In this document: one piece after another, positions 1-11,206 of the stretch | How the letters are laid out: each line of letters begins with the position of its first letter | How positions within the stretch are numbered: the first letter of the stretch is position 1 | Source: Helianthus annuus | Lineage: Eukaryota > Streptophyta > Magnoliopsida > Asterales > Asteraceae | Assembly (NCBI RefSeq): GCF_002127325.2 | Contig: NC_035433.2 | Location: forward strand, 12,868,111-12,932,110 | Reading direction: 5' to 3' | DNA: 64,000 bases | Program-made: the position numbers and the translations under genes | Notes under the pieces: model-generated | The model's input: the letters and a program-made list of their open reading frames with translations, nothing else | What the model was told of the DNA's origin: nothing | Database searches by the model: none

Positions 1-214
1 ATTTTACACAAATTTTTATTGTAAACAACGAACAAAAGCGCGAACGTCTACTGACATTATGTTATGTATATTTAGCCCAAACATATCATTTTACGATCTT
101 AGATAATGATCGGGGTTTGAAGACGGGCTCGTAGGAGAGACGGGCCACTAAACACGGGGATTGGGCTTGTGGGCCTTGGGCCCAAGCCCAAAGCCCACTA
201 ATTAAAATAAACTC

Positions 215-222
215 TATATAAA
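215..222 (+). promoter_or_regulatory. TATA box of the E8 LTR
   Basis: TATATAAA sits below a GC-rich stretch and about 30 bases before a CA/CT-rich leader, as expected for a pol II LTR promoter. The same position in E4 holds TATAAATA on the minus strand. Confidence 0.6.
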
Positions 223-565
223 CTGACCAATCCTTCATCCATTCTCATTTGTGCAGTTACAACAAACACACACCCACATGAGCTCTATCTCTCGACATAT
301 TACCGGCAACCGGAGCCGGAATCTGGCCGGTGCCGGCAGTCGTCCACACTGCTCCTCCTCCGTCTCTATCACCCACCCGTATCCCATCTCTCTCTCTTCT
401 TGATCGGAGCTCCGACGAGCTTCTCGGGCGAGCCGCACACCACACGCCACCACCTACCTCCTTCCCTTGGTTCAGCTCCGACGAAGACCACCGGCGCCGT
501 TTTTCACAGCGGCGGCCGGCGGTGGTTCTCCAACAAAAACACCCCCCCGGCAGATCAAGCAAAGA

Positions 566-589
566 CACCACCACCGTGCGGTGGTGGTG
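566..589 (+). repeat. Perfect 11-bp hairpin in the E8 leader
   Basis: CACCACCACCG pairs with CGGTGGTGGTG across a 2-base loop. The E4 LTRs keep the hairpin (39801-39824 and about 45951-45970) with a different loop (GGAC). Confidence 0.8.
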
Positions 590-1094
590 AGTGACGACGA
601 CATAACAGAAGCGAAGAGAGAGAGAGAGAGACTGAAGGAGAGAGAGAAAAACCAGCGGTCGGTTCAATTATCCGGCGATTGGTCTATTTATCCGGTGGTC
701 AATGTCAAAAGTCCAGCGGTCCAAGACTTTATCCGCTAAGTTTCCGGTAAACCTTCTCCCCATTTTTCTTTTCTGTGAAGATCGATGATGATGATGATGT
801 TGCTGTTAATGATTCGGTTCAAGTTCGGGTGGGAGTTGATTTTGGGCTTGTGAAGATGGCCGACGACAGCCGGAGCCACGCCGTCGGTGAACGGCAGTGG
901 CTGTGGAGGTGGTTATGTGGTTCGGGTTCAAGCGGGTCAGATTAGTTACGGGTTCGTTGCAGGAGCGGTTCGGGTGTAGTTCAGGTCTTATTTCGGGTGT
1001 TTTGGGTTCGGTCAAAGCTGGCCAAACACTCAGTTTCGGTTCGGTCCCATCAAAGACGGTCAACAGCAGATCTGTGCGGTTCGGGTGCACTTAA

Positions 1095-1185
1095 GTTGTC
1101 GTTCGGGATCGTGAAGCGAGTCAACTCGATCCGAACCTGGTCGACTCGGCGAGTCAACTCAGTCAACTCAGCCGGTCAACACAGT
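1095..1185 (+). repeat. GTCAAC/GAGTTGAC word array in the E8 leader (left half)
   Basis: Dense short repeats of GTCAACTC, GTCGACTC and their complements make overlapping small palindromes. The array continues at 11207-11260 on the other side of E1 and is matched in E4 at 39345-39520 and 45480-45650. Confidence 0.75.
1181..1185. repeat. Target-site duplication of E1, left copy (ACAGT)
   Basis: ACAGT lies directly before the 5' LTR of E1 and again directly after its 3' LTR at 11202-11206. Exact 5-bp duplication is the norm for LTR retrotransposons. Confidence 0.95.
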
Positions 1186-2258
1186 TGTGACACCTGTGTC
1201 ACCACGACCATCAAACAAATACCAAGCCGATGAAATATTGTATTTCATACTTGGGATCGTGTATAAATATGTGTATCTTTTGCACATATCAATTCTTGTT
1301 CAATTTCAAACTCTACTACGCTTTCTGGGGAATTATATGCAAACTAGTGCATAAACATACTCAGTTTAATGCGACAAATACTCCGGAAGACCATCATGTA
1401 CTTAACATACCTTAAATAACCTTTACATAACTTAGAAATAAGTTTTGAAGGCTTTGGTATGGCAAAAACAAGTTAATTCGCTTACAGGGACTAAACTTGA
1501 CAAACTGCGAAAGTATGCCAATTTGAACTGTAACGAACATTCCGGAACATGTCCATAAGTTAAACATACCATAAATATCCTTTACATAGCTTAGAAATAG
1601 GCTTTGAAGGGTTGGGTATGCTAAAACAAACTTTTGGATCATTCAGGGACTAAAAGTGTCAAAAAGTGCATAAGTTTGCACTTTCGCGCATAACTTACGT
1701 TCTGAATACATCCGGACATCCAAAAATTTATGTAAGCATCCTTATATTATGCCTTAGTGTTTGGCATGAGAAAAATCCATTCGTCGCGTCATTTGGATCG
1801 TTTTTCGCGCTTATGCGCATTCCGTCGTAATTAACCGAACATCGCGATCGTACGGCCAAACGAACCAACATCCGACATATTTTTGAGCATGTTTCATGTC
1901 CACAATGTTTAGACATCATTTTAGGGCCTTAAAGTTGGCTTTACGGGCCTTAGAAGTGTTGGAAATGGCTTAAATATGCAACAGGGACTAAAACTGTCAT
2001 TTCTGAAAGTTGTGCAGATCAGACAAGGCCAGCGGCCCGCCTGAGTTTTGCCTGTATGCTGACGCGGGCCGCATGAGCCCTACAGATGCAGAAACTCGTT
2101 TTTTTGATCATTTTGGCCTTTCAATCACTCCAAAGGGCAATGCCCTTTCACAATCTCTGGAGTTAGGGTCACCATATTATACCACAACATCTTGACAAGT
2201 GTACGCATGAGATTGTGGCACGATATTCAAGAAACGATCCTAACGGTTTTGCTTTTCC

Positions 2259-2266
2259 TATAAATA
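2259..2266 (+). promoter_or_regulatory. TATA box of the E1 5' LTR
   Basis: TATAAATA is followed by a C-run and then CAAAACTGATC about 30 bases on, a plausible start site. The same box occurs at 9040-9047 in the 3' LTR and at 18307 and 27171 in E2 LTRs. Confidence 0.75.
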
Positions 2267-2413
2267 CCCCCCCATTTGGTGTAAAACCCACAAAACTGAT
2301 CAAAGAGCTCTAAGTTGATGCTATTGCTTCATACCTGAGCTCCTGGATCAAGTTTAGCTTTCGGGTACCCTTCGTAAGTGTTCTTTCGTTCTTTTAATCG
2401 CTTTCTAGTGCTG

Positions 2414-3014
2414 AAGTCAAACTTTGTTTGGCTTTCTGCGTTGACCAGCTTATGGTCAACACGAAGTTTGTTGGAACTTCATATCGTGAGCGTGATCACG
2501 ATGGTTATAGTCCGTAGTGACTATACCTACTGATTACCACGTTATCCAGGCTCAGTGACGAGTCGTAGTTTCGGCCAAAATGCGCATTCTTGTGTATTTT
2601 GTAACCAAACTACTCATAGGTATCAAAACCGTTTGTTTTGATGCCAAACCTGTTTTCTAAACTTAGTTAAGCATGTTCTAACATGCTTAGCTCGTCACTT
2701 TTAGTTTAGTGCTTATATAGGGTCGTAAGGTAAGCGATCTAAACAATCGCTTACACTTTCGAACTCGACCCATTTGGTCGATCATTAGGATCCGGCCAAA
2801 CACATTAGGTGACCATAGCTGTAACCTTCCGAGGTTATACCTTATGGTCACGATGTTAGGCGTTCCAAACGGGTTCTACGCGAAAGACGCGTTAAGGTAG
2901 CATAAGCTACCTAAACGGGTCGTAATGTGTCGTAAGCACTTAGGTTAAGTTTCACTTTAGTGTGTAGGCTTTGTTAAACCATATTACACGAGTCTCCATA
3001 CTCGTTTGGTTTAC
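2414..3014 (+). repeat. Chain of about ten hairpins in the E1 leader
   Basis: Successive inverted repeats follow one another with little spacing: GTTGACCA/TGGTCAAC (2440-2460), GGTATCAAAAC/GTTTTGATGCC (2619-2645), TAAGCATGTT/AACATGCTTA (2668-2689), GTAAGCGAT/ATCGCTTAC (2730-2754), GTGACCATA/TATGGTCAC with an inner TAACC/GGTTA (2809-2851), AGGTAGC/GCTACCT (2895-2912), ACGAGT/ACTCGT inside TAAACCA/TGGTTTA (about 2974-3014). The chain is kept in the 3' LTR and in both E2 LTR copies. Confidence 0.85.
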
Positions 3015-3145
3015 GAACCCGCATCCTATCCAATCCTCCGATTTAGGTCCGGTATATTAACATAGCTACCTATTAGGTGCCGTTTGATATTCCGTGATCT
3101 CTAGCATTGTGTGATTATTACACAAGGACTTCAAGGCAATCTCAG

Positions 3146-4170
3146 GTGAGTACATTGAACCCCTCGTTTACTGTTTTCCAAACTGTTTTGGGGTGAAACA
3201 CATGTGCCTACTTGTTACTTTTATGCTTTCAATGTTTTCATATCATATGCTTATTATGTTCGTTAGTACATATATAGTACACGACTTCATTGTGTTCGTG
3301 CTATGTACGCCCATTGTGTGCATACTTAGTACATCACTCTACAATACATTTCATGCTATGTACGCCCATTGTGTGCATACTTAGTACACCACTCTACAAT
3401 ACATTTCATACTATGTACGCCCATTGTGTGCATGCGTAGTACATCACTTTACAATACATTTCATGCTACGTACGCCCATTGTGTGCATACTTAGTACATT
3501 GTTTCACATTGTATTTCTGTTGCATATGCTCATCCAGCATATGAACACATTATACTACATTTTGAACCGTTGTAACCATTTGACTATGTGAACCGTCTTA
3601 GCCCTTTGATTATATGAACCGTTCGTAACCTTTGAACCGTGTGAACCAGTTGTATCTATTGACATGATTTACATTTGACAATAGACATTTGACTATACAT
3701 AAACATTCCTACAATTGTTAAACATTTTATCTTGATGGTTTGGTTTGAGTAAGTGATCTAAGTAACGAGGCGTGTGTAATAGGATACAAGCATGGTGGAT
3801 ACGCCGCTGGTACTTCCTATATATAAGTGTTTGTGTGGTATTACATATCGTAGCGTTATTTGAATCATTTCAATTTGAGACATATAACATTTTATACAAA
3901 TAACACACTTTTCACAAGACCTTGATTTACAAACAACTTAGCTTATACAAACTCATTTTACATGGTTATTCAGTTAACCATACATTATTCTCTTATTTAT
4001 ACATATCATCTGATCTTACCGTTCTTCAAATGATTTACAAGACAAAGCAAATTACAAGGTTCATGACTCTACATTTTCTCAAACATAAGTCATGAATTCT
4101 GTTTTCACAAAACCTATGTATCTCACAGGCATTTTTATGCTGACGTACCTATTTTCACATGTGTTTTCAG
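3146..4170 (+). other. Putative LTR-internal 5'-UTR intron of E1
   Basis: CTCAG|GTGAGTAC at 3146 fits a plant splice donor and TGTTTTCAG|GAG at 4170 fits an acceptor. Equivalent pairs lie at the same place in every other LTR of the window, for example 9931-10955 in the 3' LTR. Splicing itself is inferred. Confidence 0.55.
3301..3500 (+). repeat. 55-bp tandem repeat, four copies
   Basis: Units starting CTATGTACGCCCATTGTG begin at 3301, 3356, 3411 and 3466 (period 55). The 3' LTR has the same array from about 10086, and E2 LTRs have a diverged form near 19350 and 28208. Confidence 0.9.
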
Positions 4171-4423
4171 GAGATGATGCATAGGACTTATCAAGACATA
4201 CTTAGGCGGACCTGTGCCTTAGTGACTTAAAACGAGACAAGAACTAGTTAATTTATGTTATGTACACTTTGGTTCTTGTTTAAACCATGTAAACTTTCAT
4301 GTTTGATTAATAAAACGAAACTTCATTTGCCATGGATTTGAAACAATAAATTCTGTTACAACACTCCCCGACGTTTCCGCCACGTTTTGTATGTTCTTCG
4401 TGGTCGGGGTGTGACAGAAAAGT

Positions 4424-4441
4424 TGGTATCAGAGCCAATGG
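4424..4441 (+). promoter_or_regulatory. E1 primer-binding site (initiator tRNA-Met)
   Basis: TGGTATCAGAGCCAATGG lies 7 bases after the 5' LTR and is complementary to the 3' end of plant initiator tRNA-Met. It marks the minus-strand DNA primer site and fixes the element's orientation. Confidence 0.93.
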
Positions 4442-5027
4442 TTATAGGGAATTAGGTTATTAGTAATGCTTTGACCTAGTCTATAACCTTCCTAGGACCC
4501 TAACGCGAGTTTACTTGCGTTTAGTCATAAAACAATACCGTCACCTATCCATAGGCGACGACCACAACAAGAACATAAATTTCAAAACCGCTTTGAAAAC
4601 TAATCATCCATTCTAGGATGATTGATTACTAGGTTTTGAACCCTCTGTTATAAGGTTTTGAACCCCTTTGAACTTTCAGAACTCTCGTCAAAGTTTTGGG
4701 TCCGAAATAGTGTGAACACGTGCAAGCTGGAAGAGTGAATGCCTGTACCCTGGGTTTTCTGTCTAAGGCTAGAGTGTTCGTATAAATCCACATAATCGGA
4801 CCAGTCACTCTTACCTGGGAACTCTTGGGGTGAGTGTCCACTTATAGGCGAGCATGTCTTCGCGATACACTATGAGGATCTATTTACTATGATTCAGCCT
4901 TGGTGTTGTTTGTTTGCTTCGTGGATTCAAAGAAATGACCATCAACCACGATTATGGCCGGTAATTGTAACATCCTATTCTTACCCAATGCCATTTCATT
5001 TGTTTTCTTTCTTGTTTCTCTTTTAGA

Positions 5028-6132
5028 ATGCCTCCTCGACGCGAAAACCAGATAGCAACTGCTGAACTGGCAGAGATCATTGCGCAGCAAATGGCTGCTC
5101 AATTCCCAAACCTCTTTGCTCAATGGAACCAAGCCAACAACAACAATCATGCCCCCCTGCAACTTCAAGACGTTCAACTCAGCTAAGCCATCAAAGTTTT
5201 CTGGGTCTCAAGGAGCGACTGCACTTCTGCAATGGTTCGAGAGTTTAGAGAGCACCTTCAGACAGGTTCAATGTCCAAACGAGCAAAAGGTAGAATTCGC
5301 ATCTAGCGTCTTTGAGAAACGAGCTTTGACATGGTGGAATGGTGTGATGAGAGATAGGGGTGCCGATGTGGCACTGGCTCAAACGTGGGAAGAACTTCGG
5401 GCACTGATGATGAAGGAATTTTGTCCTCGTCACGAGGTCAGGGCCTAAGAAAGGGAATTCGACGATCTTAAACAAGACAGCGGCGAACATCGAGCATACA
5501 CTGATCGATATGAGGAGCTGAGCCTGTTGTGTCCTTCCATGGTTACGCCTTTGGATAAGGCGATCGAAAAATACATTGATGGCCTCCCTGACTCAGTTCA
5601 GGACATTGTTACTGGTAGTAACCCCACTACGGTTAGGCAGGCCATTGAGCTATCTGCAACCTTGACTGAATCTCAGATCAGGAAACGTAAGCTTTTCCGA
5701 AAGGGGGACAAGAAACCGGTCGAGGAATCAAAACCAATCGAGGAATCAAAGACCATGGATGAACAGACTGGATCCCCTAAGAAGTCAAAGAAGCGAAAGG
5801 CTTCTCAGAACTTCGCCATGGTTACTCACAATGATCAAGCTGTCCCCAACCAACCAGCTCAACCCCCTGCTAGGAAGCCATACAATGGAACTTCACCCTT
5901 GTGCAACCAATGTAACCTTCATCATCATGCTAGGGTGAAGTGCCGCGAATGCCAAATTTGTGGACTTAAAGGTCACACAGCAAAGGTTTGCCGAGCTGCA
6001 GTTGCACCAAATCAAGCTAACAACAATCCTGCTCAAGCTCGCTTTCCACTAGGTTCTTGCTACAATTGTGGTGAGATGGGTCATTTCCGAAGAAATTGCC
6101 CAAAGCTTGCTAATACTAATCCAGCACCGTGA
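5028..6132 (+). pseudogene. gag: E1 gag (capsid/nucleocapsid), frameshifted and with a premature stop
   Basis: The start is the ATG opening MPPRRENQIAT, shared with E2 (23350). The capsid region follows, with an ALTWWNGVMRDRG block near 5330 and CPRHE near 5425. Two CX2CX4HX4C zinc knuckles occur at the C-terminus: CQICGLKGHTAKVC and CYNCGEMGHFRRNC (about 5956-6100). Two lesions are visible. A one-base insertion near 5140 shifts frame after the NNNN run. A stop at 5446-5448 stands where E2 has a leucine codon (TTG to TAA). Frame is otherwise open to the TGA just after the second knuckle, so the protein would end about 20 residues before the point where a protease would start. Gag should package the RNA in virus-like particles. 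This copy cannot make full-length protein. Confidence 0.9.
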
Positions 6133-7208
6133 TGAGCATCTGACCGACTAGAAGACAACACCCTTTAGAAATAATCATGTCTTGTGTATTATTTTCTTTT
6201 GTTGTCAAGGTCCATGAAACAGTTGTTATCATTGTTTATAAATAAATCTTTTATTTACATTGCAATGTATTTATGAGGTTGTATGTATAAAGAACATATC
6301 CCTTACAATACCGACAATTAAGGAATCATATTCCTTGAAAAGCAAACTACCACCCAAATTTTTTTTCCATGTTATGATATCTTGCGTTTCCATGAAGTTC
6401 CTAAGTACTCGTTTCTTCTAAGGAAAACGAAGTACAAGGCGCAAGTTACAACACTGGGCGAATACCCAAAGTACCACTATAAATCCTTAATAGGGTACCT
6501 AAGGGTATATCCATAAATTCAAAAATTGATGTGTTCCTTAATTCGAATATTACGTTTCTTTGGAAACAAAAATCGAATTTCTGGAAGATCTTCCTATCTT
6601 TTTAGATAGATCCCAGGGGACATTGAAGTCCATCTACTGGTTTCCATATCCGTATTCAATCAATAACAAGTTAATAACAAATTATAATCCAGTTAAACAA
6701 TTATGTGACCTTGTGCTTATGTGTTCCCTTATGTGTTGTTGTGTGATCCAAATTATGTTATCCAAATCCTTGTAGAATCTTCCATATCATTCGTACAAAG
6801 GATTCATAGTAGGATATCCAAAGGTACTATATTAAATCCTCAATGGGCTTTTACGTGATAGTAAAGACCCTTGGATTATATTGTACTATTCCATAATTAG
6901 ACCCCTTGAGTGGTCTAGTTAAACAGATTGATCCAAAAAAAATCTAGTTTGGAATATCATGTGATGATATAACTGAAAGGACTCCTTGGTGGCCTAACTA
7001 AGAAGATCCCCTATCGAGCTAATAAAAAAGGAACCGATGGAAGTCTAGTCACCCTCATCACAAGTTTGATATCCTTCCCAAAAACATTACAAAACAAACT
7101 GTGCGGACTGTGCAAGGGATTACGTAATTATGGATGCATACATAATTATGGAATTTAGTGCACAGAAACCACAGCAAGTATTGTCGTGTATCTAGAGTTA
7201 ACCCTATT
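6133..7208 (+). other. E1 post-gag non-coding region
   Basis: There is no protein-like frame. AT-rich sequence with AATAAA-like words near 6240-6250 directly after gag could act as a gag 3' UTR. Several small perfect hairpins are visible, for example AAGGAAT/ATTCCTT near 6330, CTATCT/AGATAG near 6595 and TAATTATG/CATAATTA near 7126-7150. In a full element this space would hold pol; nothing here resembles a pol remnant. Confidence 0.6.
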
Positions 7209-7890
7209 CATTTTCGTTTCTGAAGAAATTGTGGAAAATGACTCGTTCCGTTCATTTTCGTTTCTGAAGAAATTGTGGAAAATGACTCTTTCCGTTCATT
7301 TTCGTTTCTGAAGAAATTGTGGAAAATGACTCGTTCCGTTCATTTTCGTTTCTGAAGAAATTGTGGAAAATGACTCGTTCCGTTCATTTTCGTTTCTGAA
7401 GAAATTGTGGAAAATGACTCATTCCGTTCATTTTCGTTTCTGAAGAAATTGTGGAAAATGACTCATTCTGTTCATTTTCGTTTCTGAAGGAATTGTGGAA
7501 AATGACTCGTTCCGTTCATTTTTGTTTCTGAAGGAATTGTGGAAAATAACTCGTTCCGTTCATTTTCGTTTCTGAAGAAATTGTGGAAAATGACTCATTC
7601 CGTTCATTTTCGTTTCTGAAGAAATTGTGGAAAATGACTCATTCCGTTCATTTTCGTTACTGAAGAAATTATGGAAAATGACTCATTCCGTTCATTTTCG
7701 TTTCTAAAGAATACCCATTAAAGAAAATGACTCATTCCATGCATCTTCGTTTCTAAAGGATACCCATTAAGGAAAATGACTCATTCTATGCATTTTCGTT
7801 TCTGAAAATTTTCCATCGAAGGGAAAATGAATATCCTTGATTCTTCCTTCATTTCCATTTCTAAAGAGTCTCCGTTAAGGAAATGACAGG
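7209..7890 (+). repeat. 44-bp tandem hairpin array in E1
   Basis: Units starting CATTTTCGTTTCTGAAG repeat every 44 bases from 7209 (7253, 7297, 7341 and so on to 7649), about 11 near-perfect copies followed by four diverged ones. Each unit folds on itself: CATTTTC pairs with GAAAATG and an inner TTTC with GAAA. The last unit (7850-7885) has CATTTCC paired with GGAAATG. The array ends 75 bases before the 3' LTR. Confidence 0.93.
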
Positions 7891-7950
7891 ATATTGCCTT
7901 GCATATCTTTGGTGGTTATTTGACACAAAGTCACAAATAGACTCCTACTC

Positions 7951-7965
7951 TAAAGTAGGGGAGAC
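7951..7965 (+). promoter_or_regulatory. E1 polypurine tract
   Basis: AAAGTAGGGGAGAC abuts the 3' LTR, the usual plus-strand primer position. Confidence 0.8.
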
Positions 7966-10900
7966 TGTGACACCTGTGTCACCACGACCATCAAACAAAT
8001 ACCAAGCCGATGAAATATTGTATTTCATACTTGGGATCGTGTATAAATATGTGTATCTTTTGCACATATCAATTCTTGTTCAATTTCAAACTCTACAACG
8101 CTTTCTGGGGAATTATATGCAAACTAGTGCGTAAACGTACTCAGTTTAATGTGACAAATACTCCGGAAGACCATCATATACTTAACATACCTTAAATAAC
8201 CTTTACATAACTTAGAAATAAGTTTTGAAGGCTTTGGTATGGCAAAAACAAGTTAATTCGCTTACAGGGACTAAACTTGACAAACTGCGAAAGTATGCCA
8301 ATTTGAACTGTAACAAACATTCCGGAACATGTCCATAAGTTAAACATACCATAAATATCCTTTACATAGCTTAGAAATAGGATTTGAAGGGTTGGGTATG
8401 CTAAAACAAACTTTTGGATCATAGAGGGACTAAAAGTGTCAAAAAGTGCATAAGTTTGCACTTTCGCGCATAACTTACGTTCTGAATACATCCGGACATC
8501 CAAAAATTTATGTAAGCATCCTTATATTATGCCTTAGTGTTTGGCATGAGAAAAATCCATTCGTCGCGTCATTTGGATCGTTTTTCGCGCTTATGCGCAT
8601 TCCGTCGTAATTAACCGAACATCACGATCGTACGGCCAAACGAACCAACATCCGACATATTTTTGAGCATGTTTCATGTCCACAATGTTTAGACATCATT
8701 TTAGGGCCTTAAAGTTGGCTTTACGGGCCTTAGAAGTGTTGGAAATGGCTTAAATATGCAACAGGGACTAAAACTGTCATTTCTGAAAGTTGTGCAGATC
8801 AGACAAGGCCAGGCGGCCCGCCTGAGTTTTGCCTGTATGCTGACGCAGGCCGCATGAGCCCTGCAGATGCAGAAACTCGTTTTTTTGATCATTTTGGCCT
8901 TTCAATCACTCCAAAGGGCAATGCCCTTTCACAATCTCTGGAGTTAGGGTCACCATATGATACCACAACATCTTGACAAGTGTACGCATGAGATCGTGGC
9001 ACGATATTCATGAAACGATCCTAACGGTTTTGCTTTTCCTATAAATACCTCCCCCCCCATTTGGTGTAAAACCCACAAAACTGATCAAAGAGCTCTAAGT
9101 TGATGCTATTGCTTCATACCTAAGCTCCTGGATCAAGTTTAGCTTTCGGGGACCCTTCGTAAGTGTTCTTTCGTTCTTTTAATCGCTTTCTAGTGCTAAA
9201 GTCAAACTTTGTTTGACTTTCTGCGTTGACCAGCTTATGGTCAACACGAAGTTCGTTGGAACTTCATAACGTGAGCGTGATCACGATGGTTATAGTCCGT
9301 AGTGACTATACCTACTGATTACCACGTTATCCAGGCTCAGTGACGAGTCGTAGTTTCGGCCAAAATGCGCATTCTTGTGTATTTTGTAACCAAACTACTC
9401 ATAGGTATCAAAACCGTTTGTTTTGATGCCAAACCTGTTTTCTAAACTTAGTTAAGCATGTTCTAACATGCTTAGCTCGTCACTTTTAGTTTAGTGCTTA
9501 TATAGGGTCGTAAGGTAAGCGATCTAAACAATCGTTTACACTTTCGAACCCGACCCATTTGGTCGATCATTAGGATCCGACCAAACATATTAGGTGACCA
9601 TAGCTGTAACCTTCCGAGGTTATACCTTATGGTCACGATGTTAGGCGTTCCAAACGCGTTCTACGCGAACGACGCGTTAAGGTAGCATAAGCTACCTAAA
9701 CGGGTCGTAATGGGTCGTAAGCACTTAGGTTAAGTTTCACTATAGTGTGTGGGCTTTGTTAAACCATATTACACGAGTCTCCATACTCGTTTGGTTTACG
9801 AACCCGCATCCTATCCAATCCTCCGATTTAGGTCCGGTATATTAACATAGCTACCTATTAGGTGCCGTTTGGTATTCCGTGATCTCTAGCATTGTGTGAT
9901 TATTACACAAGGACTTCAAGGCAATCTCAGGTGAGTACATTGAACCCCTCGTTTACTGTTTTCCGAACTGTTTTGGGGTGAAACACATGTGCCTACTTGT
10001 TACTTTTATGCTTTCAATGTTTTCATATCACATGCTTATTATGTTCGTTAGTACATATATAGTACACGGCTTCATTGTGTTCGTGCTATGTACGCCCATT
10101 GTGTGCATACTTAGTACATCACTCTACAATACATTTCATGCTATGTACGCCCATTGTGTGCATACTTAGTACACCACTCTACAATACATTTCATACTATG
10201 TACGCCCATTGTGTGCATGCTTAGTACATCACTTTACAATACATTTCATGCTACGTACGCCCATTGTGTGCATACTTAGTACATTGTTTCACATTGCATT
10301 TCTGTTGCATATGCTCATCCAGCATATGAACACATTATACTACATTTTGGACCGTTGTAACCATTTGACTATGTGAACCGTCTTAGCCCTTTGATTATAT
10401 GAACCGTTCGTAACCTTTGAACCGTGTGAACCAGTTGTATCTGTTGACATGATTTACATTTGACAATAGACTTTTGACTATACATAAACATTCCTACAAT
10501 TGTTAAACATTTTATCTTGATGGTTTGGTTTGAGTAAGTGATCTAAGTAACGAGGCGTGTGTAATAGGATACAAGCATGGTGGATACGCCGCTGGTACTT
10601 CCTATATATAAGTGTTTGTGTGGTATTACATATCGTAGCGTTATTTGAATCATTTCAATTTGAGACATATAACATTTTATACAAATAACACACTTTTCAC
10701 AAGACCTTGATTTACAAACAACTTAGCTTATACAAACTCATTTTACATGGTTATTCAGTTAACCATACATTATTCTCTTATTTATACATATCATCTGATC
10801 TTACCGTTCTTCAAATGATTTACAAGACAAAGCAAATTACAAGGTTCATGACTAAACATTTTCTCAAACATAAGTCATGAATTCTGTTTTCACAAAACCT

Positions 10901-11201
10901 ATGTATCTCACATGCATTTTTATGCTGACGTACCTATTTTCACATGTGTTTTCAGGAGATGATGCCTAGGACTTATCAAGACATACTTAGGCGGACCTGT
11001 GCCTTAGTGACTTAAAACGAGACAAGAACTAGTTAATTTATGTTATGTACACTTTGGTTCTTGTTTAAACCATGTAAACTTTCATGTTTGATTAATAAAC
11101 CGAAACTTCATTTGCCATGGATTTGAAACAATAAATTCTGTTACAACACTCCCCGACGTTTCCGCCACGTTTTGTATGTTCTTCGTGGTCGGGGTGTGAC
11201 A
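7966..11201 (+). repeat. E1 3' LTR
   Basis: Near-identical partner of 1186-4416 with the same ends, TATA box (9040-9047), hairpin chain, putative intron (9931-10955) and 55-bp repeats. It is followed by the right target duplication. Confidence 0.95.
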
Positions 11202-11206
11202 ACAGT
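11202..11206. repeat. Target-site duplication of E1, right copy (ACAGT)
   Basis: Exact match to 1181-1185. Joining the flanks restores GGTCAAC-ACA-GTTGACC, a perfect 7-bp hairpin, so E1 entered its loop. Confidence 0.95.

Larger units (their letters stand above)
1..1185 (+). mobile_element. E8: left part of a long LTR (E4/E8 family), cut by window edge and by E1
   Basis: This segment matches, in reverse complement and with clear divergence, the LTRs of E4 at 37088-40872 and 43222-46344. Shared landmarks are the GGGCTTGTGGGCC block near 165, the CACCACCACC hairpin at 566-589 and the array of GTCAAC/GTTGAC words near 1100. The LTR resumes at 11207 after the E1 insertion and ends at 13580 with GGGGGTGACA. 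The true LTR start lies off the window, probably about 400 bases to the left judging from E4. No open frame here resembles a protein; the short frames are low-complexity. It is either a solo LTR or the 3' LTR of an element lying mostly to the left, since no primer-binding site follows 13580. Confidence 0.8.
1186..4416 (+). repeat. E1 5' LTR
   Basis: The LTR begins TGTGACACCTG and ends GGGGTGTGACA, and is followed at once by the primer-binding site. It holds a TATA box at 2259, a chain of hairpins (2414-3014), an intron-like segment (3146-4170) and a 55-bp tandem repeat inside that segment. Its partner is 7966-11201. Relative to the E2 LTR, the first ~110 bases are unrelated, while the rest aligns. 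Confidence 0.95.
1186..11201 (+). mobile_element. E1: complete gag-only LTR retrotransposon (TR-GAG-like)
   Basis: This is a 10-kb element with two near-identical 3.23-kb LTRs (1186-4416 and 7966-11201), TG...CA ends, a tRNA-Met primer site, a polypurine tract and a perfect 5-bp target duplication. Between the LTRs lie a damaged gag (5028-6132) and 1.8 kb of non-coding sequence ending in a tandem array; no protease, reverse transcriptase, RNase H or integrase is present. That makes it non-autonomous, matching the class called TR-GAG. Its gag and most of its LTR resemble E2 (gag-pol), the likely helper lineage. By eye the LTRs differ at roughly 40-50 sites, so the insertion is young. It sits inside the E8 LTR. 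Confidence 0.93.

Noticed and set aside
235..739. Several overlapping frames of 60-136 codons on both strands
   Set aside because: Arg/Ser/Pro-rich low-complexity frames over a GC-rich LTR leader; the matching E4 segments do not keep the frames.
4424..4441. tRNA gene
   Set aside because: Only the 18-base primer complement is present at each such site, without a cloverleaf around it.
7209..7890. CRISPR-like array
   Set aside because: Units are contiguous with no unique spacers, in a plant retrotransposon; it is a plain tandem repeat with internal fold-back.
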